Below, one piece after another: positions 59,461 to 64,000 of a stretch of DNA of 64,000 bases. This DNA is from an uncultured Bacteroidales bacterium (GTDB taxonomy: Bacteria; Bacteroidota; Bacteroidia; Bacteroidales; UBA932): positions 50,438 to 114,437 of the forward strand of contig CAMZGD010000005.1 of NCBI GenBank assembly GCA_947306365.1, in the 5' to 3' direction. Each line of letters opens with the position of its first letter. Position 1 is the stretch's first letter. The position numbers and the translations under genes are program-made. Under the pieces are notes generated by a model. The model saw nothing but the letters and a program-made list of their open reading frames with translations, was not told the origin of the DNA and did not search any database.

Positions 59461-59539
59461 ATCCAGAATAACAAGGCTGTTTCTGGATAGCAGCATGTTT
59501 TACGACAGTTTATCCAGAAACACGGTTGCTTTTCTGGAT
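59461..59539. repeat. REP palindromes, family 2, 3' side of RAYT 2
   Basis: Hairpin one pairs ATCCAGAA (59461-59468) with TTCTGGAT (59481-59488). Hairpin two pairs ATCCAGAAA (59512-59520) with TTTCTGGAT (59531-59539) around a 10-nt loop. The second overlaps the RAYT stop region. The core CCAGAAA is unlike the GAGGAT core of RAYT 1. Confidence 0.8.
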
Positions 59540-60517
59540 GGAATCCTTTGACAGGAACATCTGGTCGAGCACATTTCGCGGCAGTTTGACCAGACGGGCG
59601 ATTTTTCCGTTATCAGCGTTATAATCGTAATGAAGTTTTCGGGCGAGATCGAACTTGGAATTGGCCGTCAATAGCATCGGACTCTCTACATCATACTCCC
59701 GCTTGCAAATCCGATAGATGACTGCGTTCAGCTCATCATCGGTGTAGAAGACAGCATCCCCCAGCTGGGCGGCTATCTCCTTGTAAGACTCTATCTCCCG
59801 CGTGATCTTATGGAAATAATGCCGGGCGTTGCGGAACACCCCTTCACCGATATCGAAGTGTACATAATTGACCGGCGAAAATGCTCCACCGATGATTATC
59901 CAGTCATCCGGATACCCGATATCCCTGGCATGAACGAACGAACGCCGTTCCAAGATGGTCAAATCACCAAATCTTCCCTCCGCAAAACGCCTTGCCGCCG
60001 GAAGGAAATAATAGCCATTCGCTCCATAAGGATAGGAGAAGGGAGTATGGTCGGGGTCGACGAGATAATTGTTCCGATTGATGTAGGCAATCTGGTTGCG
60101 CAGCGATTCAAGCGTCTCGGCGGGAATCAGCCGCTTGCACGCGAAACCGTCCAGGCAGACACCCTCGCCTTGTATCGCAAGATAGCGTCTCAGCTTCTTT
60201 TTCAGCATCGCGAAAAAGGAAAATAATTCATCCGGATGTCCGCAAAGCATCATATGAAGATGGTTACCCATTATCTCGAAGGTGATGACCTTTACGCTTG
60301 GAAACGCATAGGCACAAATGGCGATGGCCGTCATCATAAAGACGTAATCTTCACGCTTCCTGAAGATCAACGGTTGGTCCTCGCCCGGCGTACAAAGATG
60401 CCAGAAGCCGCCGTACCGCGCCGCGGCTTCTTGAAAGACCTGTTTACATCGGTTCTCCTGGTCGTTAAATGATCGACCGCCCGGAGCGTACGAACCTTGA
60501 TAGAAATCCATCGCCAT
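59510..60517 (-). CDS. REP-associated tyrosine transposase (RAYT) 2
   Basis: 335 residues, a paralogue of RAYT 1 (same blocks WHLCTPGE, HTPFSYPYGANGYYFLP, LARKLHYDYNADN). The HUH motif is MGNHLHMML (His86 and His88), and the likely nucleophile is Tyr145 in QIAYINRNN. The C-terminal segment (about 288-325) again looks like a helix-turn-helix. Its last codons lie in a CCAGAAA palindrome. No tnpB or second transposon end is found, so it fits a domesticated RAYT with its own REP family. Confidence 0.87.
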   Translation of the reverse strand: MAMDFYQGSYAPGGRSFNDQENRCKQVFQEAAARYGGFWHLCTPGEDQPLIFRKREDYVFMMTAIAICAYAFPSVKVITFEIMGNHLHMMLCGHPDELFSFFAMLKKKLRRYLAIQGEGVCLDGFACKRLIPAETLESLRNQIAYINRNNYLVDPDHTPFSYPYGANGYYFLPAARRFAEGRFGDLTILERRSFVHARDIGYPDDWIIIGGAFSPVNYVHFDIGEGVFRNARHYFHKITREIESYKEIAAQLGDAVFYTDDELNAVIYRICKREYDVESPMLLTANSKFDLARKLHYDYNADNGKIARLVKLPRNVLDQMFLSKDSIQKSNRVSG

Positions 60518-60596
60518 TCTTTACACACTTTTCTCCAACGCCACTGCGGCTCTGGACGTAACAAAGATACAACGTCAACGCTCGGAATGCAAGTAT
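60518..60596 (-). promoter_or_regulatory. RAYT 2 promoter and conserved leader
   Basis: The -7 box TATCTTTG (complement of 60562-60569) and CTTGCA near -33 (about 60587-60592) precede a 40-base leader with the blocks GTCCAGAGCC and GGCGTTGG shared with RAYT 1. The leader can encode seven codons from GTG to TAA, ending three bases before the RAYT ATG. Confidence 0.65.
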
Positions 60597-60613
60597 TCCC
60601 AGCAAAAAACACT

Positions 60614-60649
60614 TTCCATCCAGAAACAGGCCGATGTTTCTGGACGGAA
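60614..60649. repeat. REP palindrome, family 2, 5' side of RAYT 2
   Basis: TTCC-a-TCCAGAAACA (60614-60628) pairs with TGTTTCTGGA-c-GGAA (60635-60649) around a six-base loop: 14 pairs with one mismatch. It ends 8 bp before the stop of the convergent-facing hydrolase gene and may also act as its terminator. Confidence 0.8.
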
Positions 60650-60656
60650 TCGCCCG

Positions 60657-61958
60657 TCAGGGATTATAGCGCAGTTCTTTCAGCCAGGAGATGATGGCCG
60701 CGATGGCTTCAGGTGCGAAGGTCTCTTCGATTTCCCGGTATTCGGCCAGTTCGCCGGTGAGGCAGTGCTGGAAAAGATGGTTCACGCCCTCGATGGCCAG
60801 AATCCGGTTCGCACCATTGTCGGGAAGGCCGCCGCGCAAGGCTGAGAGGTTCTTCCCAGCATCAACCTGCGAATCCTTCGTCCCGTTCATGGCCAGGACC
60901 GGACAGGTGATTTCTTTCAGTTTTGCACGCATATCGAGCGCCAGGACATAACGCATCCACGGCAAGGCACACTGCATCAGCAGGGCCTGATAATTCGGTT
61001 TCAGCCCTTCCGGCAGGTCCAGACTGTCTGCGTCAGGAGGCGTCGATCCGGCGATGACGGCGCTGAACGCATCGCCGATGGCTTCGCAATAGGCATCGAC
61101 CGTCGCTTCGGGGACGCCGGAAGCGGTCAGGATGTGCCGGTTTTGCAGCAGCAGGGCCTCCCTGCCGGAAATCACCACACCGGCCAGGCTCACGATGAAA
61201 TCGGCCCGGCCTTCCGCAGCAAGCATCAGGGCGATGGTACCGCCCTCGCTATGCCCGAGGACGCCGACGTGATCGAAACGACTTCGTAACAACTGAAGGC
61301 CGGCCAAAGCGTCGTTTTTAAAATCTTCCGTCGTGCAGGGCCACACATCCCCGGTCGATTCGCCGAAGCCCCGGTCATCGTAGCGGAGCGTGGCGAACCC
61401 GGCACGACCCAGCGCATCGGCGATTACCGCAAACGGCTTATGGTCGAACAATTCCTCATCCCGGTCCTGCAGTCCGCTACCCGTAACCATTATGAGGACA
61501 GGAGTGTTCCGACTGCATCCTTCCGGCAGCGTGAGCGTCCCCTTCAGCACGGCATCGCCATTTGTGAAAGATACTTCCTCGGTTGTATAGGGGAACGGCC
61601 CCACGGGGGTCTGGGGCCGGTTCAACTTCGGCTCGCCGGGCATGAGCGTCAGCGGGAAGGAGCCGCCGTTCTGGTTGAACGTACCCACAAGTTTCCCAGC
61701 CAGGAGAAAGCCTTCGTAGGAGGCCCCGATGGACGGAACCCGAATGACCAGCTTGCCCATTTCCTCGTGGGAAGCCTGGGCAGGAATCCCCTTGACACCC
61801 TGATCGGGAGAATCTAACGTACACCCTGCTTCATCGAGATGGAATACAAGCGTGAGGCTCATACCCTGCACTTCCAACTTGCCGGACCAGGTTCCCGTCT
61901 GGGCTGCCGCGGCAAGCGCGAAGCCAAGGAAAAAAAAGATTAGGAACAACCTTTTCAT
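60657..61958 (-). CDS. Exported alpha/beta hydrolase
   Basis: 433 residues from ATG at 61958. A signal peptide covers about 1-19. A beta-rich N-terminal domain of about 110 residues is followed by the hydrolase domain: oxyanion region MVTGSG, nucleophile GHSEGG (Ser about 240), acid MNGTKDSQVD and base EGVNHLFQ. This two-part layout is common for periplasmic esterases or peptidases of Bacteroidetes (YitV/BAAT-like). The -7 box TATTTTTG (complement of 61977-61984) lies 18 bp upstream. Confidence 0.87.
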   Translation of the reverse strand: MKRLFLIFFFLGFALAAAAQTGTWSGKLEVQGMSLTLVFHLDEAGCTLDSPDQGVKGIPAQASHEEMGKLVIRVPSIGASYEGFLLAGKLVGTFNQNGGSFPLTLMPGEPKLNRPQTPVGPFPYTTEEVSFTNGDAVLKGTLTLPEGCSRNTPVLIMVTGSGLQDRDEELFDHKPFAVIADALGRAGFATLRYDDRGFGESTGDVWPCTTEDFKNDALAGLQLLRSRFDHVGVLGHSEGGTIALMLAAEGRADFIVSLAGVVISGREALLLQNRHILTASGVPEATVDAYCEAIGDAFSAVIAGSTPPDADSLDLPEGLKPNYQALLMQCALPWMRYVLALDMRAKLKEITCPVLAMNGTKDSQVDAGKNLSALRGGLPDNGANRILAIEGVNHLFQHCLTGELAEYREIEETFAPEAIAAIISWLKELRYNP

Positions 61959-62055
61959 ACGCGTTTTGTTTTTTTGCAAAAATATAAAATATTATTGAAA
62001 AACAATAAAAATTTAATACAACTTGTCGTTCTTTGCCAAAGCCAAAGATTTTGTG

Positions 62056-62063
62056 TAATTTCG
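62056..62063 (+). promoter_or_regulatory. Probable -7 box of the hpt-adk gene
   Basis: TAATTTCG, a one-base variant of TAnnTTTG, lies 21 bases before the ATG at 62085. Confidence 0.45.
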
Positions 62064-62084
62064 CAGAATCAAAAATAATTTCTG

Positions 62085-63221
62085 ATGGAAAACAGGATTC
62101 TGGTCAAAGACCGGTACTTCGTACCTTATATCCCTTACGAGCGGCTGGAACAGGCCATCGATGCCGTAGCGGAACGCATCAATCACGATTTCAAGAACTT
62201 CAACGGGACGCCCATCATCCTGTGCGTCCTCAATGGTTCGATCCTCTTTACGGGCGAACTGATGAAACGGCTCAACTTCCCCTGCGAATTCTCGAGCATC
62301 CGGCTCTCTTCCTACGAAGGGACGCTCTCGACGGGCGTTACGCGCAAGGTCCTCGGCCTGACCTCTTCCATCAAGGGACGGACCGTCATCGTAGTGGAGG
62401 ACATCGTCGATACGGGCAAGACCATCACCGACCTCCACGCCCTTCTGCTGGACGCCGGCGCCGCCGACGTGAAGATCTGCACGATGCTCCTCAAGCCGGA
62501 AGTCTACAAAAAGGAACTCAAGCTGGACTACGTGGCCATGGAAATCGAGAACCGCTTCATCGTGGGTTTCGGCCTGGACTATGACCAGCTGGGCCGCAAT
62601 TACAAAGACATCTACATTCTCGACACCAATACCCCCAGAACAATGCGGAAACATTTCCTGATCTTCGGCCCTCCGGGCGCGGGCAAAGGGACCCAGGCGG
62701 CCCTGATGATCGAACGCTTCGGCCTGCGTCACGTATCGACCGGCGACCTCCTGCGCCGTGAAATCGCAAACGGGACGCCGCTCGGCCAGCAGGCCAAGAC
62801 ACTCATCGACCAGGGCCTTCTCGTTCCCGATGAAGTGGTCGAAGGCATGATCGCTTCGGAACTCGACGCCAACCCCGGCGTGAAAGGCTTCATCTTCGAC
62901 GGCTTCCCGCGCACCACGGCCCAGGCCGAGCATCTCGACCGGATTCTGGCCGACCGCGACGGCAAGGTGGACGCCGTCGTTTCCCTGATGATTCCCGATG
63001 AAACCGTTTTCGAGCGCATCCGCCACCGCGCTGAAGTGGAGAACCGCGTGGACGACACAAAACCCGAGATTATCCAGAACCGGATCGACACCTATCACGC
63101 CAAGACGGAGCCGGTGATCTCCTACTACAAAGGGAAGGGCTGCTACCGCGAAATCGACGGCCTCGGAACCATCGACGAGGTCTTCGACAAGATCTGCGCC
63201 GTGATGAAAGACTACGAATAG
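62085..63221 (+). CDS. HPRT-adenylate kinase fusion protein
   Basis: 378 residues in one frame. Residues 1-186 are a hypoxanthine phosphoribosyltransferase: LNGSILFTGEL and the PRPP loop VVEDIVDTGKT. Residues 187-378 are an adenylate kinase: P-loop FGPPGAGKGTQ, NMP-binding STGDLLR, DGFPRT, and a short LID without the zinc cysteines. In related genomes these are two neighbouring genes upstream of obgE; here no stop separates them. An internal ATG at 62643 would give a free adenylate kinase. Together they would salvage purine bases to IMP/GMP and balance AMP, ADP and ATP. Confidence 0.9.
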   Translation: MENRILVKDRYFVPYIPYERLEQAIDAVAERINHDFKNFNGTPIILCVLNGSILFTGELMKRLNFPCEFSSIRLSSYEGTLSTGVTRKVLGLTSSIKGRTVIVVEDIVDTGKTITDLHALLLDAGAADVKICTMLLKPEVYKKELKLDYVAMEIENRFIVGFGLDYDQLGRNYKDIYILDTNTPRTMRKHFLIFGPPGAGKGTQAALMIERFGLRHVSTGDLLRREIANGTPLGQQAKTLIDQGLLVPDEVVEGMIASELDANPGVKGFIFDGFPRTTAQAEHLDRILADRDGKVDAVVSLMIPDETVFERIRHRAEVENRVDDTKPEIIQNRIDTYHAKTEPVISYYKGKGCYREIDGLGTIDEVFDKICAVMKDYE

Positions 63222-63227
63222 CCTGCA

Positions 63228-64000
63228 ATGAGCTTCGAAACCGGCACGAACTTCATAGACTACGTCCGCATTTTCTGCAAGAGCGGGAACGGCGGAAACG
63301 GTTCGATGCACCTGCACCGGGCCAAGTACGTCCCCAAGGGCGGCCCTGACGGCGGCGACGGCGGCCGGGGCGGCCACATCATCCTGCGCGGCAACCGGCA
63401 GATGTGGACGCTCATCCACCTGAAATACAAGAAACACATCAAGGCGGAGGACGGCGGCGCCGGCAGCGGCCAGCTCAAGCACGGCAAGCAGGGCGCCGAC
63501 GTGATCCTGCAAGTGCCGCTCGGCACCGTGGCGCGCGACGGCGAGACCGGAGCGGTGCTCTTCGAAATCCTGGAGGACGGCGAGGAGAAGATCCTGGCCC
63601 GGGGCGGCCGCGGCGGACTGGGCAACAACTACTTCAAGAGCGCGACCAACCAGACGCCCCGCTACGCCCAGCCCGGCGAGCCCGGTGTCGAGGGATGGTT
63701 CGTGCTGGAGCTCAAGGTGCTGGCCGACGTGGGCCTCGTAGGATTCCCCAACGCCGGCAAGTCCACGCTGCTTTCCGTCGTCTCCGCGGCCAAGCCCAAG
63801 ATCGCCGACTACGCATTCACCACCCTGGAGCCGCAGCTGGGCATCGTCAGCTATTTCGACGACAAGTCGTTCGTGATGGCCGACATCCCCGGCATCATCG
63901 AAGGCGCCCATGAAGGCAAAGGCCTCGGCCTGCGGTTCCTGCGCCACATCGAGCGCAACGCGATGCTGCTCTTCATGATTCCGGCCGACAGCAAGGACAT
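63228..64000 (+). CDS. obgE: GTPase ObgE/CgtA, N-terminal part
   Basis: Ribosome-associated GTPase of 50S maturation and stress control; it is truncated by the window edge. ATG at 63228 lies 6 bp after the hpt-adk stop. The Gly-rich Obg fold (residues about 3-160) has [11 protein letters not shown] and GGRGGLGN. The G domain begins with the P-loop GFPNAGKST, the switch I threonine TTLEPQLG and DIPGIIEGA (G3). The last readable residues are in the region before NKXD. Confidence 0.96.
   Translation, partial: MSFETGTNFIDYVRIFCKSGNGGNGSMHLHRAKYVPKGGPDGGDGGRGGHIILRGNRQMWTLIHLKYKKHIKAEDGGAGSGQLKHGKQGADVILQVPLGTVARDGETGAVLFEILEDGEEKILARGGRGGLGNNYFKSATNQTPRYAQPGEPGVEGWFVLELKVLADVGLVGFPNAGKSTLLSVVSAAKPKIADYAFTTLEPQLGIVSYFDDKSFVMADIPGIIEGAHEGKGLGLRFLRHIERNAMLLFMIPADSKD

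Noticed and set aside
1..64000. CRISPR array
   Set aside because: No run of regularly spaced identical direct repeats was seen; the repeats present are inverted and irregularly spaced.

Overview
This window is a chromosomal segment of a GC-rich member of the Bacteroidota, most likely order Bacteroidales. The assignment rests on Bacteroidetes-type promoters (TAnnTTTG -7 boxes, most of them a few bases from the start codon), on families confined to or typical of this phylum (DUF4249, DUF4492 beside cydAB, DUF5683 beside parAB, DUF3822 beside rsmD, a STN-domain TonB receptor), and on gene orders such as parA-parB-DUF5683-lytic transglycosylase and hpt/adk-obgE. The genus cannot be read from the sequence alone. 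Two genes run off the edges: mnmA on the left and obgE on the right.

Layout. 1-14.4 kb is core housekeeping: mnmA, the SRP RNA, cytidine deaminase, a glucosaminidase and MltG, a C-terminal processing protease, a short RNase Z, ribosomal protein S1 with a hairpin leader, an S9D peptidase, a lytic transglycosylase, a FlaA1/CapD-type nucleotide-sugar dehydratase and prfA. 14.4-15.8 kb holds a REP-associated HUH transposase (RAYT) bracketed by palindromic GAGGAT-type repeats. 15.8-22.9 kb is a cell-envelope block: an ECF sigma / putative anti-sigma operon with two small beta-barrel genes, a lipoprotein, and a DUF4249 / TonB-receptor pair, with more copies of the same palindromes in the gaps. 23-31.5 kb is metabolic: a CoA-transferase, mazG, a GNAT-like protein, an EEP-family lipoprotein, DUF4492-cydA-cydB and an aldo/keto reductase. 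After a tRNA-Asp, 31.7-40 kb is a mosaic accessory stretch with lower GC: a broken flavodoxin joined to a CDP-alcohol phosphatidyltransferase, DUF5131, GNAT, hydrolase, acyltransferase-3, TfoX, CPBP protease, MATE and ORF6N. 40-48 kb is one coherent unit: a sigma-54 response regulator and histidine kinase next to a tolC-hlyD-ftsX-lolD export operon, with an operator cluster and a possible -24/-12 promoter between them. 48-57.7 kb returns to core genes (rsmD, DUF3822, nrnA, two FKBP-like lipoproteins, a diacylglycerol-kinase-like protein, parAB, DUF5683, MltD-type transglycosylase). 57.6-64 kb has a helix-hairpin-helix envelope protein, a second RAYT with a completely different palindrome family, a hydrolase, an in-frame HPRT-adenylate kinase fusion and obgE.

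The most interesting material is the pair of paralogous RAYT genes. They keep a shared promoter and leader but are flanked by unrelated REP palindromes (GAGGAT type and CCAGAAA type). Further palindromes of the first type, and orphan palindromes of other types, lie in intergenic gaps across the window. Other notable items are the HPRT-Adk fusion, the predicted sigma-54 control of the export operon, a translated dispersed repeat inside that operon's response regulator, and an SRP RNA with an unusual apical loop.
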